From positions 31,789 to 95,788 of the forward strand of contig JAIXSR010000158.1 of NCBI GenBank assembly GCA_027484605.1: 64,000 nt of DNA. Reading direction: 5' to 3'. The translations under genes were made by a program, and so were the position numbers. The stretch is from Hyphomicrobiales bacterium. Its GTDB lineage: Bacteria; Pseudomonadota; Alphaproteobacteria; Rhizobiales; Beijerinckiaceae. The notes beneath the pieces were generated by a model. The model was not told the DNA's origin, did no database searches, and saw only the letters and a program-made list of their open reading frames with translations. The first letter of the stretch is position 1. Every line of letters begins with the position of its first letter. This document shows, in pieces, positions 54,625-63,195 of the stretch.

Positions 54625-55671
54625 ATGGCAGGCCCGCTGCCGCCGCTCCCGTTGGTCATCCTCACCGGATTTCTCGGGGCGGGCAAGACCACGCGCCTCA
54701 ACCGCTGGCTCACCGATCCCGCACTCGCCGAAACACTGGTGATCATCAACGAGTTCGGCGCTGTCGGCCTCGATCATCTGCTCGTCGAGGAAGCGCCGGG
54801 CGAGATGGTGCTGATGGCGGCGGGCTGCCTGTGCTGCACGATCCGCGGCGATCTGGTCGCCACGCTGGAGGATCTGCTGCGCCGCCGCGACAACCAGCGA
54901 ATCCGGCCCTTCCAGCGCATCCTGATCGAGACGACCGGCCTCGCCGACCCGCTGCCGATCCTGCAGTCGGTGCTGCAGCACCCCTATCTCTCGAAACGCT
55001 TCGGGATTGCCGGGCTGGTCACGCTGGTCGACGCCGTCCATGGCGCGGACACGCTTGACCGCCACGCCGAAGCGCGCCGGCAGATCGCGCTGGCCGATCG
55101 GATCCTGATGACCAAGCTGGATCTGGTCGGAGCCGAAGTCCTGCAGGACCTTGGCCGCGCCATCGCGGAATTCAACCCCTCAGTGCCGGTCATGAAAGAA
55201 GAGCCGGCGGATTTCGCCGCGACCCTGTTCACCAACCGTTTCGAGCCCTGGCGGGAGATGGATGCAGGTCTCGAGGGCTGGCTCGGCGCGGCGGAGGCGG
55301 GCGGCATGCCCCATCCCCCGGGCCATGACCCGACCCGGCACGGCACCGACATCCAGAGCTTTAGCTTCATCTCGGAACAGCCTGTCCGTCCGGAAGCGCT
55401 GATCGTCTTCCAGGAGGCGATGCGCATCCTGCATGGACCGCGTCTGCTGCGCCTCAAGGGGCTGGTGGCCATGTCGGACGATCCGGAACGTCCGGCCGTC
55501 ATCCATCATGTCCAGTCGGTCACGCATCCGCTGCAGCGCCTTGCCCTTTGGCCCGGCCGCGACCGGCGGACCCGCCTCGTCTTCATTGTGCAGGGCATCC
55601 CGCGCGAGACGATCGAAACCTTCTGGGCGGCTTTGGTGCGGGCCGAAGCCGGCATTCAGGAAACCCGCTGA
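54625..55671 (+). CDS. CobW/G3E-family GTPase (zinc or cobalamin metal chaperone type)
   Basis: A 348-residue GTP-binding protein with P-loop LTGFLGAGKTTRLNRWL (about 12-28), the metal-binding AAGCLCCTIRGDL (CXCC), and EFGAVGLDHLL and LIETTGLADPLPILQ switch regions, then a C-terminal CobW_C domain (about 235-345: IQSFSFISEQPVRPEAL, RLLRLKGLVA). G3E GTPases deliver metals such as zinc, cobalt or nickel to enzymes. cobS and cobT are 8 kb away, which may or may not be relevant. The coding end overlaps the opposing acyl-CoA synthetase by 16 bases. Confidence 0.92.
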   Translation: MAGPLPPLPLVILTGFLGAGKTTRLNRWLTDPALAETLVIINEFGAVGLDHLLVEEAPGEMVLMAAGCLCCTIRGDLVATLEDLLRRRDNQRIRPFQRILIETTGLADPLPILQSVLQHPYLSKRFGIAGLVTLVDAVHGADTLDRHAEARRQIALADRILMTKLDLVGAEVLQDLGRAIAEFNPSVPVMKEEPADFAATLFTNRFEPWREMDAGLEGWLGAAEAGGMPHPPGHDPTRHGTDIQSFSFISEQPVRPEALIVFQEAMRILHGPRLLRLKGLVAMSDDPERPAVIHHVQSVTHPLQRLALWPGRDRRTRLVFIVQGIPRETIETFWAALVRAEAGIQETR

Positions 55672-57293
55672 CGCAATTCGCGCCGGATGATCTTGCCCGT
55701 TGTCGTCAGCGGCATTTCCGGAATGAAATGCACCTCACGCGGATATTCATGCGCCGAGAGCCGCTCCCGCACGAAAAGCCGGATCTCCTGCGCCAGCGCC
55801 TCGCCGGCCTCGAAGCCGGGCTTGAGCACGAGGAAGGCGACCACGATCTCCGTCCGCAGCGGATCCGGCTTGCCGATGACGGCGGCCAGCGCAACCGCGG
55901 GGTGCTTGATCAGGCAATCCTCGATCTCGACGGGCCCGATCCGGTAGCCCGAGGAGGTGATGAGATCATCATCACGGCCGACAAAACCGATATAACCATC
56001 CGCATCGCGATAGCCCTGGTCGCCGGTGGTCATCCAGTCGCCGATGAATTTCTCGGCTGTTGCCTCGGGCTTGTTCCAGTAGCCCAGGAACATCACCGGA
56101 TCGGGACGCCGGATGGCGATCTGTCCCGGCTCTTCGACGGCGCACGGCGTGCCATCATCGCTGATCACCGCAACGTCATGGCCAGGAACAGGCCGGCCGA
56201 TCATGCCGGCCCGGGCCACACCCATGGCATGTGACGAGGACAGGACGAGATTGCATTCGGTCTGGCCGTAGAATTCGTTGATGGGAAGGCCGAGAACCTC
56301 CCGCCCCCATTCGAAGGTGGGCGTGCCGAGCGCCTCGCCGCCGGAGCCGAGGCTGCGCAGCGGCATGCCGAACTGCTTCACCGGATCCCGGACGCTGCGC
56401 ATCAGGCGGAGTCCGGTCGGCGGAATGAAGGCATTGCGCACTTCGAGCCGCGACATCATCGCGAAGGCCGCTTCGGGATCGAATTTCTGGAAAGGCCAGG
56501 CGACAACCGGAATGCCGAGGCAAAGCCCCGGAAGCAGGATATTGAGCAGGCCTCCGGCCCAGGCCCAGTCGGCCGGAGTCCAGAACCGGTCTCCGGGCTG
56601 CGGCGCGAAATCATGATGCATCTCGACGCCCGGGAGATGCCCCAGCAGAACGCGATGGCCATGCAGGGCGCCCTTGGGCTGGCCCGTCGTGCCGGACGTA
56701 TAGATCATGAGCGCCGGATCATCTGCCCGGGTGACCGCCGGCGCGAATTCCGCTGCTTGCCCCTCGGTGAACCGCGTCAGCCCGACCGCATCGCCGTCAT
56801 CGCCATCGATCGAGACGACACGCTCGAGCGCCGGCGTGCCCGCCAGCAGCGGCCGTGTCTTGGCCACGCCGGCGGCATCGGTGACGAGCAGCCGGGCGCC
56901 GGAATCCTTGAGGCGATAGGCCAGCGCATCGGCGCCGAAAAGCGCGGCCAGCGGCACCGCGATCGCGCCGATCTTGTAGATCGCGCAATGGGCGATCGGC
57001 ACCTGCCGGCCCTGGGGCAGATGGATGGCCACACGGTCGCCCGGCCGGACCCCCGCGCCCAAAAGCGCGCCCGCCAGCCGGTTCGATTCTGCCCGGAGCC
57101 GGCCGTAGCTGATGACATCCTGGCGGAAATCCGGCCCGACCTCGATCAAGGCGGGGCGGTCGGGATGCACGTTCGCATGGGCATCCGCGCAGGCCACGCC
57201 GATATTGAACAGGGCCGGCACCGGCCAGCGAAAACGGGAGATCACCTCGGCATAGGCGGCAGGGGAACCGAGCAGGGGCGCGACAATCGCCAT
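55656..57293 (-). CDS. Acyl-CoA synthetase (AMP-binding, medium-chain type)
   Basis: A 545-residue ANL-family enzyme that activates carboxylic acids through acyl-AMP to acyl-CoA. Motifs: P-loop MIYTSGTTGQPKGALHGHR (about 188-206), A5-like NEFYGQTECNLV, MTTGDQGYRDADGYIGFVGR, and A10 Lys in PLTTTGKIIRREL. The spacing is typical of medium-chain or acetyl/propionyl-type synthetases, but the acid is not fixed by motifs. The ATG at 57293 is used; a TTG five codons earlier is possible. The gene is divergent from terC. Confidence 0.93.
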   Translation of the reverse strand: MAIVAPLLGSPAAYAEVISRFRWPVPALFNIGVACADAHANVHPDRPALIEVGPDFRQDVISYGRLRAESNRLAGALLGAGVRPGDRVAIHLPQGRQVPIAHCAIYKIGAIAVPLAALFGADALAYRLKDSGARLLVTDAAGVAKTRPLLAGTPALERVVSIDGDDGDAVGLTRFTEGQAAEFAPAVTRADDPALMIYTSGTTGQPKGALHGHRVLLGHLPGVEMHHDFAPQPGDRFWTPADWAWAGGLLNILLPGLCLGIPVVAWPFQKFDPEAAFAMMSRLEVRNAFIPPTGLRLMRSVRDPVKQFGMPLRSLGSGGEALGTPTFEWGREVLGLPINEFYGQTECNLVLSSSHAMGVARAGMIGRPVPGHDVAVISDDGTPCAVEEPGQIAIRRPDPVMFLGYWNKPEATAEKFIGDWMTTGDQGYRDADGYIGFVGRDDDLITSSGYRIGPVEIEDCLIKHPAVALAAVIGKPDPLRTEIVVAFLVLKPGFEAGEALAQEIRLFVRERLSAHEYPREVHFIPEMPLTTTGKIIRRELRQRVS

Positions 57294-57382
57294 CGAACCA
57301 ATCCGCAAAACAGAAAGATGCCGCTCTCTGCCCGCGTCTTAGGCAAATTGCAACGATGCTTGCAGGGCGGAGCCCGCCCATC

Positions 57383-57411
57383 TTGACAAATTGTCGCTGC
57401 GCCCTTTATCC
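57383..57411 (+). promoter_or_regulatory. Predicted promoter of terC
   Basis: TTGACA (57383-57388), 17 bases, TTATCC (57406-57411). Almost the same sequence as the secA promoter. Transcription would start near 57418, at the beginning of the structured leader. Confidence 0.65.
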
Positions 57412-57420
57412 CTCACGACG

Positions 57421-57496
57421 GTTACCGGGCCCCTCTGGCGTGTCGGAAAGACGCGCGATGTCGGAACCATCTTGTTTGGGCTCGAAAAACGGTAAC
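57421..57496 (+). ncRNA. Structured 5' leader, candidate terC RNA motif
   Basis: A closing stem pairs GTTACCG (57421-57427) with CGGTAAC (57490-57496). Inside is a 7-bp hairpin GCGTGTC/GACGCGC (57438-57444 with 57450-57456, one G-U) with loop GGAAA, then a weaker hairpin GATG/CATC (57457-57460 with 57468-57471) whose loop also contains CGGAA. The 3' arm of the closing stem ends 5 bases before the terC ATG, in the ribosome-binding region. A conserved cis-regulatory RNA named terC has been described upstream of terC genes in Alphaproteobacteria; the position fits, but I cannot compare it with the published consensus. It does not show the signature of the yybP-ykoY manganese riboswitch. Confidence 0.6.
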
Positions 57497-57501
57497 GATC
57501 C

Positions 57502-58515
57502 ATGATCGATATGCTTAGCTATGCCTTCTTGGGCAAGCCCCTTTGGATGTGGGGCGCCTTTCTCGCTGTCATCGTCACCTTGATGGCCTTCGACCTCGGT
57601 GTTCTCAATCGCAAGGAGAAGGAACTCGGCGTGGCCGAAAGCCTCTGGCTTTCCGCCTTCTACATCAGCGTCGCCATCGCCTTTGGTGGCTATATCTGGT
57701 GGTCCTATGAAACCGGCCGCCTCGTCACCGAGGACGGCACGCATGCCGGCATCGCCTATTTCACCGGCTTCTTCATCGAGAAGGCTCTGTCCATCGACAA
57801 TGTCTTCGTCATCTCGCTGATCTTCGGATTCTTCGCGATTCCGCCGAGATACCAGTACCGCGCCCTCGTCTGGGGGATTCTCGCGGTGATCATCCTGCGC
57901 GGCATCATGATCGCCCTCGGGGCGGCGCTGGTGCAGCAATACAGCTGGGTCCTCTATATCTTCGGGGCCTTCCTCATCGCCACCGGCATCAAGATGCTCG
58001 TGGTGCCGGAAGGCGATCCGGATGTGTCGAAGAACCCGGTCGTGCGTTTCCTGCGGAAGCGCATGCGGGTGACCGAGCAGCTCCATGGCGAGAAGTTCTT
58101 TGTCCGCCAGCCGGATCCGGCGACGGGCAAGGTCGTTTCCTTCGCCACGCCGCTTTTCCTGGCGCTGATCGTGATCAACGTGGCCGACCTGATCTTCGCG
58201 GTCGACTCGGTCCCGGCGATCTTCGCCATCACGACGGACACCTTCATTGTCTACACCGCGAACATCATGGCCATTCTCGGCCTCCGGGCGCTCTATTTCG
58301 CCCTGGCAGCCATGGTGCACCGGTTCCACTACCTGAAATACGCGCTCGCCATGATCCTGGTCTTCATCGGCCTGAAGATCTTCTGGAACGAACTGGTGGG
58401 CAAGCTGAACCCGGCCATCTCGCTGGGCGTCACGCTGGCGCTCATCATGGGCGGCGTCGGATACTCGCTCTGGAAAACCCGGAACGACCCGGCCACCGGT
58501 GTCGGCAAGGCCTGA
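57502..58515 (+). CDS. TerC-family integral membrane protein
   Basis: A 337-residue protein with eight or nine transmembrane helices and conserved Asp residues in FTGFFIEKALSIDNVFVISL (about 90-109) and LIVINVADLIFAVDSVPAIF (about 225-244). TerC/Alx proteins act in manganese export, metallation of exported proteins or tellurite resistance, in the cytoplasmic membrane. No ter operon partners are adjacent. It has its own promoter, structured leader and terminator, so it is expressed as a single gene under RNA control. Confidence 0.95.
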   Translation: MIDMLSYAFLGKPLWMWGAFLAVIVTLMAFDLGVLNRKEKELGVAESLWLSAFYISVAIAFGGYIWWSYETGRLVTEDGTHAGIAYFTGFFIEKALSIDNVFVISLIFGFFAIPPRYQYRALVWGILAVIILRGIMIALGAALVQQYSWVLYIFGAFLIATGIKMLVVPEGDPDVSKNPVVRFLRKRMRVTEQLHGEKFFVRQPDPATGKVVSFATPLFLALIVINVADLIFAVDSVPAIFAITTDTFIVYTANIMAILGLRALYFALAAMVHRFHYLKYALAMILVFIGLKIFWNELVGKLNPAISLGVTLALIMGGVGYSLWKTRNDPATGVGKA

Positions 58516-58540
58516 CGCCAGGCGCATATCAAGACAGGGA

Positions 58541-58565
58541 AAGGCGGGCTTCGGCCCGCCTTTTT
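58541..58565 (+). terminator. Terminator of terC (and probably putR)
   Basis: AAGGCGGGC (58541-58549), loop TTCG, GCCCGCCTT (58554-58562), followed by three more T. The stem is preceded by an A run, so it can act in both directions, between terC and the converging putR (stop at 58570). Confidence 0.92.
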
Positions 58566-58569
58566 CATG

Positions 58570-59034
58570 TCAGACCGGCAAGGTCAGCTCGGCCTTGACC
58601 TCCTCCATCACGGCATAGGAGCGCGACTCGCGCACACCGGGCAAGGCCAGGATCGTCTGAGTCAGCAGGCTGCGATAAGCTTCCATATCCTTGACGCGTG
58701 TCTTGATCAGGTAGTCGAAGCCACCCGCCACCAGATGGCATTCAAGGATCTCCCGCGACGAGCGGACCGCGATTGCAAACTTGGCGAAGACATCGGGCGT
58801 CGTCTTGTCGAGCGTGATCTCGATGAAGACCAGCAACGCGCGATCCAGCATCGCCGGGTCGAGGATTGCGTGATACCCCTTGATGTAGCCTTCCCGCGTC
58901 AGGCGCTTGACGCGCTCTGTCGTTGCGGTTGGACTAAGGCCGACATTCTCGGCCAGCGCGACGGTCGACAACCGTCCGTCACGCTGCAGGGCCCGCAGGA
59001 TCTTGATATCCGCCCGGTCGAGCTGCTCTGCCAT
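58570..59034 (-). CDS. putR: Lrp/AsnC-family regulator, probable PutR
   Basis: A 154-residue regulator: winged HTH (about 1-60: ADIKILRALQRDGRLSTVAL, LSPTATTERVKRLTREGYI) and RAM domain (about 65-145: LECHLVAGGFDYLIKTRVKD). Divergent to putA, this is the arrangement of PutR in alphaproteobacteria, which activates putA when proline is present. The start at 59034 is chosen because the upstream frame lies across the shared promoter region. It resembles the AcdR-like regulator at 24.4 kb but is a separate paralogue with a different target. Confidence 0.9.
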   Translation of the reverse strand: MAEQLDRADIKILRALQRDGRLSTVALAENVGLSPTATTERVKRLTREGYIKGYHAILDPAMLDRALLVFIEITLDKTTPDVFAKFAIAVRSSREILECHLVAGGFDYLIKTRVKDMEAYRSLLTQTILALPGVRESRSYAVMEEVKAELTLPV

Positions 59035-59054
59035 AACTTGCTCCCTATCACGCC

Positions 59055-59067
59055 GAAACGCCGTTTC
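59055..59067. promoter_or_regulatory. Dyad near putR start
   Basis: GAAAC-GCC-GTTTC (59055-59067), perfect 5-bp arms, 21 bases before the putR ATG. A possible site for autoregulation. Confidence 0.35.
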
Positions 59068-59110
59068 TATAGCGATATCCACTAACAGATAGGAAAAACA
59101 GCGGTGGAAA

Positions 59111-59126
59111 CGCCTGTCAACAGGCG
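59111..59126. promoter_or_regulatory. Palindrome in the putR-putA gap, candidate PutR operator
   Basis: CGCCTGT-CA-ACAGGCG (59111-59126), a perfect 7-2-7 palindrome 54 bases before the putA ATG. It is the strongest dyad in the 145-base divergent gap. Confidence 0.5.
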
Positions 59127-59179
59127 ATATGTGTTTTGTAATCTCTGGTTGTCCTTCCAGCCCCTCCGGAACACGCGCC

Positions 59180-62100
59180 ATGACCCCGACCACGCTTCCG
59201 AACCCGTCCTCGCTGCCGCCTTTCCGGGCCCCCTATGCGCCGGATGACGAATCACTGGCGGCGCCGCTGCTCGCTTCCAGCACGCTCCCGCCGGAAACCG
59301 AGCGCGCGATCGACCGGGAGGCGCGCCGGCTGATCGAGGCCATCCGGGCCGGCTCGGGCGGCATTGGCGGTGTCGAGCAGATCCTGCAGGAATATGCGCT
59401 CTCCACAAAGGAAGGGCTGGCGCTGATGGTTCTCGCCGAGGCCTTGCTGCGGGTGCCGGATTCGCTGACCGCGGACAAGCTCATCGAGGACAAGCTCGGC
59501 CAGGGCGATTTCCTGAACCACGAGCCGAAATCCGGCGCCTTGCTGATCAATGCTTCCGCCTGGGCCCTCGGCATCGGCGCGCGCATCATCCAGCCCGGCG
59601 AGACCCCGGACGGCATCCTCGCCCAGCTGGCCAAGCGGATCGGCCTGCCGACCATCCGCACCGCTGCCCGTCAGGCCATGAAGGTGATGGGCAACCATTT
59701 CGTCCTCGGCCAGACGATCGACGAGGCCCTGAAGCGGGCAGGCTCGGGCCCGGGGCGCTCCTTCCGCTATTCCTTCGACATGCTCGGCGAGGGCGCCCGC
59801 ACGCGCGACGATGCGACCCGCTATTTCGCGAGCTATGCCAATGCGATCAAGCATATCGGCGCCAGCGCCGGCAACCGGCCCCTGCCCGACAGGCCGGGCA
59901 TCTCGGTCAAGCTGTCGGCCCTGCATCCGCGCTATGAGGCCACGAACCGCGATGCGGTGCTGAAGGAACTGATCCCGATGGTGATCGAGCTCGCCACCTC
60001 GGCGAAGAGCTTCGATCTCAATTTCACCATCGATGCCGAGGAGGCGGACCGCCTCGAACTTTCGCTCGATATCTTCGCCGAATTGGCCCGGGCGCCGGAG
60101 CTGGCCGGCTGGGACGGCCTCGGCCTCGCCGTCCAGGCCTACCAGAAGCGCGCCGGCGCAGCGGTCGAATGGCTCGACCGCCTCGCCGAGGAGACCGGCC
60201 GCCGCTTCATGGTCCGGCTCGTCAAGGGCGCCTATTGGGATACCGAGATCAAGCGCGGCCAGGAGCGTGGCCTCGAGGATTTTCCGGTCTTCTCCCGCAA
60301 GGCGATGACCGACCTGAACTACATGGCCAGCGCCCGCGCCCTGCTTGCCGCCCGGCCGCGCCTTTTCCCGCAATTCGCCACCCATAACGCACTGACCGTC
60401 GCCACGATCCGTGCCCTGGCCGGCGATGCCGAGGGCTACGAATTCCAGCGCCTGCATGGCATGGGCGACGCGATCTACAACGCGCTGCTGGGTGATCATC
60501 CGGATGCGGCCTGCCGCACCTATGCGCCGGTTGGCGGCCATCGCGATCTTCTCGCCTATCTCGTCCGGCGCCTGCTCGAGAACGGCGCCAATTCCTCCTT
60601 CGTCCACGAGGCGGCGGATCCGGCGGTGCCGGTCGAGAAGCTGCTGGTCCGCCCGGCGGCCCTGATCGGCGATGCCCGCAAGGCGCGCCATGCCGGGATT
60701 GCCCGCCCCGCTGACCTGCTCGGCGCCGGCCGGCGGAACAGCCATGGCTACGAGCTCGGCCATTCAGAGACGCTGGCCCGATTGCTCGAGCGCCGGAGCT
60801 TCGCACCCCTGCACGCGACCAGCCTTGTGAATGGCAAGGCGGTCTCCGGCGCAGGCGCGCCGGTCCTCTCCCCGATCGATGCCCGCCCGGTCGGAATCGC
60901 CGAGAGCGCCACGGTGGCAACCGCGGATCTCGCCATCAGCACGGCTCAGGCCGCTTTCCCGGCCTGGAGCCGGGCGGCGGTCACGATCCGCGCCGGTGCG
61001 CTGCGCCGGGCGGCCGATCTCCTCGAGGAAGAAACCGGCCGCATTCTCGGGCTGCTTCAGGCCGAAGCCGGCAAGACCATCGATGATGCGATTGCGGAAC
61101 TGCGCGAGGCGGTGGATTTCCTGCGCTATTATGCCGGCGAGGCCAAAAGGCTGTTCGCCGGCCCGATCGCACTGCCCGGCCCGACCGGCGAGGAAAACCG
61201 CCTCATCTACCGCGCCCGCGGGGTTTTCGTCGCCATCGCGCCCTGGAACTTCCCGCTGGCCATCTTTGTCGGCCAGGTCGCCGCGGCCCTCGCTGCCGGC
61301 AATACCGTCGTGGCGAAGCCAGCCGAACAGACACCGCTGATCGGCGCGCTGGCCATCCAGCTGCTGCACAAGGCCGGCATTCCCGGCAGCGTGCTGAACC
61401 TTGTCCTCGGGGATGGCGCCGTGGGCGCCGCGCTTGTCCGGCATGCCCGCGTTGCCGGCGTGGTCTTCACGGGCTCGACGGAGACGGCCCGCAAGATCAA
61501 CCGGACCCTCGCCGCCAAGGATGGCCCGATCGTGCCGCTCATCGCCGAAACCGGCGGGATCAACGCCATGATCGTCGATGCAACGGCCCTGCCCGAACAG
61601 GTGGCTGATGATGTCGTGCTCTCTGCCTTCCGCTCGGCCGGCCAGCGCTGCTCCGCCCTGCGCCTGCTCTGCGTGCAGGAGGATGTCGCCGACCGGATGA
61701 TCGAGATGATCGTCGGCGCCGCCAAGGAGCTGCGCCTCGGCGATCCGCGCGACCCCGCCACCCATATCGGCCCCGTCATCGATGCCGAGGCCAAGGGCCG
61801 GCTGGATGCCCATATCGAGCGGATGAAGGGCGAGGCCAAGACCTGGTTCGCCGGCGGCGCACCCGAGGGCCTCTATGTCGCCCCCCATGTCTTCGAGCTG
61901 AAGCGGGTCGAGGACCTGCAGGAGGAAATCTTCGGCCCGGTCCTGCATATCGTGCGCTACCCCGCCGGCAAGCTGGCCGAGGTGATCGAGGCCATCGAGG
62001 CGACCGGCTACGGCCTGACCCTCGGCATCCATTCCCGGATCGATGCCGAGATCCTCCGGATCACGACCGAGCTCGCCACCGGCAACATCTATGTCAACCG

Positions 62101-62278
62101 CAACATGATCGGCGCGGTGGTCGGCGTGCAGCCCTTCGGCGGGCACGGCCTGTCCGGCACCGGCCCCAAGGCCGGCGGTCCGAATTACCTGTTCCGCTTT
62201 GCAACCGAGCAGGTCATTTCGGTCAATTCGGCTGCGGCCGGCGGCAATGCCAGCCTGATGGCCCTGTCGGACGGCTGA
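59180..62278 (+). CDS. putA: Bifunctional proline dehydrogenase / L-glutamate gamma-semialdehyde dehydrogenase
   Basis: A 1032-residue PutA. The N-terminal proline dehydrogenase (about 90-480) includes SVKLSALHPRYEATNRD, FTIDAEEADRLELSLDIF, RRFMVRLVKGAYWDTEIKRG and the FAD site HNALTVATIRAL. The C-terminal aldehyde dehydrogenase (about 530-1010) has APWNFPLAIFVGQV, NTVVAKPAEQTPL, the base Glu in AETGGINAM and nucleophile Cys in SAGQRCSALRLL, then GVQPFGGHGLSGTGPKAGG. The enzyme oxidises proline to glutamate. There is no ribbon-helix-helix DNA-binding domain, so regulation must come from elsewhere, consistent with the adjacent PutR. The start at 59180 is used. Confidence 0.98.
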   Translation: MTPTTLPNPSSLPPFRAPYAPDDESLAAPLLASSTLPPETERAIDREARRLIEAIRAGSGGIGGVEQILQEYALSTKEGLALMVLAEALLRVPDSLTADKLIEDKLGQGDFLNHEPKSGALLINASAWALGIGARIIQPGETPDGILAQLAKRIGLPTIRTAARQAMKVMGNHFVLGQTIDEALKRAGSGPGRSFRYSFDMLGEGARTRDDATRYFASYANAIKHIGASAGNRPLPDRPGISVKLSALHPRYEATNRDAVLKELIPMVIELATSAKSFDLNFTIDAEEADRLELSLDIFAELARAPELAGWDGLGLAVQAYQKRAGAAVEWLDRLAEETGRRFMVRLVKGAYWDTEIKRGQERGLEDFPVFSRKAMTDLNYMASARALLAARPRLFPQFATHNALTVATIRALAGDAEGYEFQRLHGMGDAIYNALLGDHPDAACRTYAPVGGHRDLLAYLVRRLLENGANSSFVHEAADPAVPVEKLLVRPAALIGDARKARHAGIARPADLLGAGRRNSHGYELGHSETLARLLERRSFAPLHATSLVNGKAVSGAGAPVLSPIDARPVGIAESATVATADLAISTAQAAFPAWSRAAVTIRAGALRRAADLLEEETGRILGLLQAEAGKTIDDAIAELREAVDFLRYYAGEAKRLFAGPIALPGPTGEENRLIYRARGVFVAIAPWNFPLAIFVGQVAAALAAGNTVVAKPAEQTPLIGALAIQLLHKAGIPGSVLNLVLGDGAVGAALVRHARVAGVVFTGSTETARKINRTLAAKDGPIVPLIAETGGINAMIVDATALPEQVADDVVLSAFRSAGQRCSALRLLCVQEDVADRMIEMIVGAAKELRLGDPRDPATHIGPVIDAEAKGRLDAHIERMKGEAKTWFAGGAPEGLYVAPHVFELKRVEDLQEEIFGPVLHIVRYPAGKLAEVIEAIEATGYGLTLGIHSRIDAEILRITTELATGNIYVNRNMIGAVVGVQPFGGHGLSGTGPKAGGPNYLFRFATEQVISVNSAAAGGNASLMALSDG

Positions 62279-62329
62279 GCCTTCTCAACTGCCCCGCTGC
62301 ACGCTAGGTGTGGCGGCGGGGGAATTCGG

Positions 62330-63145
62330 ATGCAGGGCGAGGCAGGACGGCGCAGGCAGTGGCGCACAGGCGGGGCATGGCTCCTGCCCTGCCTCGTGGC
62401 CATCATCGGCCCGGCGCATGGCCAGACATTGCCGCGCCCCGGCTGGTCGCTCTCGGCGCAATTGGGCCCGGGCTGGACAAGCAATCCGAACGATCTGCCC
62501 GGTCGGCAGAAAGGCGATGCCTACTGGAACTGGCAGGTCGGGCTCAGCTATCGCCACCCACTCTGGGACGGCGCCGCCCTGACCAGCAGCGTCAATACCG
62601 GGTCGGACTGGTATGCCCGCGAACGGGATGCCGGCTCCAACCGCCTCTCCGGCTCGCTCTCCTTCAGCCAGGCCTGGCGCGGCGCCACCCTCTCGCTGGG
62701 CATCACGGCCCGGACCAGCATGGACCAGCCGCTCAGGGCCCATGACGAGGCCAGCCAGGATGTCTCGCTCGGCCTGTCGCGGCCCATCACCCTCGCGCCG
62801 GACTGGACGCTGATCCCCAGTCTCGGCGCGGCGCGGCGCTTCTACCAGAACGGCACGAAGAACGACGTCCGGTTCCGCTCCGGCCTCGTCCTCGCGCGGA
62901 AATGGAATGCGTGGACCTGGCGCCTCGGCGGCACGGCCTCGTATCTCCTCGAGGACAACACGCCCATCCTGCCGCGCATCCGCGACCGCAACTGGAGCCT
63001 GTTCCTGTCCTCGAGCTATGAATGGGAGAAGGATCGCGAGATCGGCCTCCGGCTCGCCTATGCCCGGACCTATTCGACCTATGCGCCGAACCGCAACCGT
63101 TCGGTGACGCTGGCGCCGCAGGTCTCGGCAACGTTCCGGTTCTGA
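62330..63145 (+). CDS. Predicted outer-membrane beta-barrel protein, uncharacterised
   Basis: A 271-residue protein with a signal peptide (GGAWLLPCLVAIIGPAHGQ) and then alternating hydrophobic and polar strands typical of a beta-barrel: WSLSAQLGPGWTSNPND, WNWQVGLSYRHPL, LSGSLSFSQAWRGATLSLGI, WNAWTWRLGGTASYLL, RNWSLFLSSSYEWEKD. It ends in Phe (SATFRF), the usual outer-membrane insertion signal. I do not recognise a family; the barrel would have roughly 10-12 strands. It starts 51 bases after putA without an obvious promoter. Confidence 0.7.
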   Translation: MQGEAGRRRQWRTGGAWLLPCLVAIIGPAHGQTLPRPGWSLSAQLGPGWTSNPNDLPGRQKGDAYWNWQVGLSYRHPLWDGAALTSSVNTGSDWYARERDAGSNRLSGSLSFSQAWRGATLSLGITARTSMDQPLRAHDEASQDVSLGLSRPITLAPDWTLIPSLGAARRFYQNGTKNDVRFRSGLVLARKWNAWTWRLGGTASYLLEDNTPILPRIRDRNWSLFLSSSYEWEKDREIGLRLAYARTYSTYAPNRNRSVTLAPQVSATFRF

Positions 63146-63149
63146 CATG

Positions 63150-63171
63150 AAAAGGGGCCCGGAGGCCCCTT
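63150..63171 (-). terminator. Terminator of the ATP synthase operon
   Basis: AAGGGGCC (63152-63159) and GGCCCCTT (63164-63171) form an 8-bp stem with loop CGGA; the minus strand then runs into a short T tract. It lies 25 bases beyond the atpC stop and just after the opposing barrel gene. Confidence 0.8.
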
Positions 63172-63195
63172 CCAAACCGACAGAAGCAGAGCCGC

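Noticed and set aside
57421..57496. yybP-ykoY manganese riboswitch upstream of terC
   Set aside because: That riboswitch is often found before TerC/Alx genes, but its conserved loop sequences are not visible here; the terC motif fits the position and layout better.
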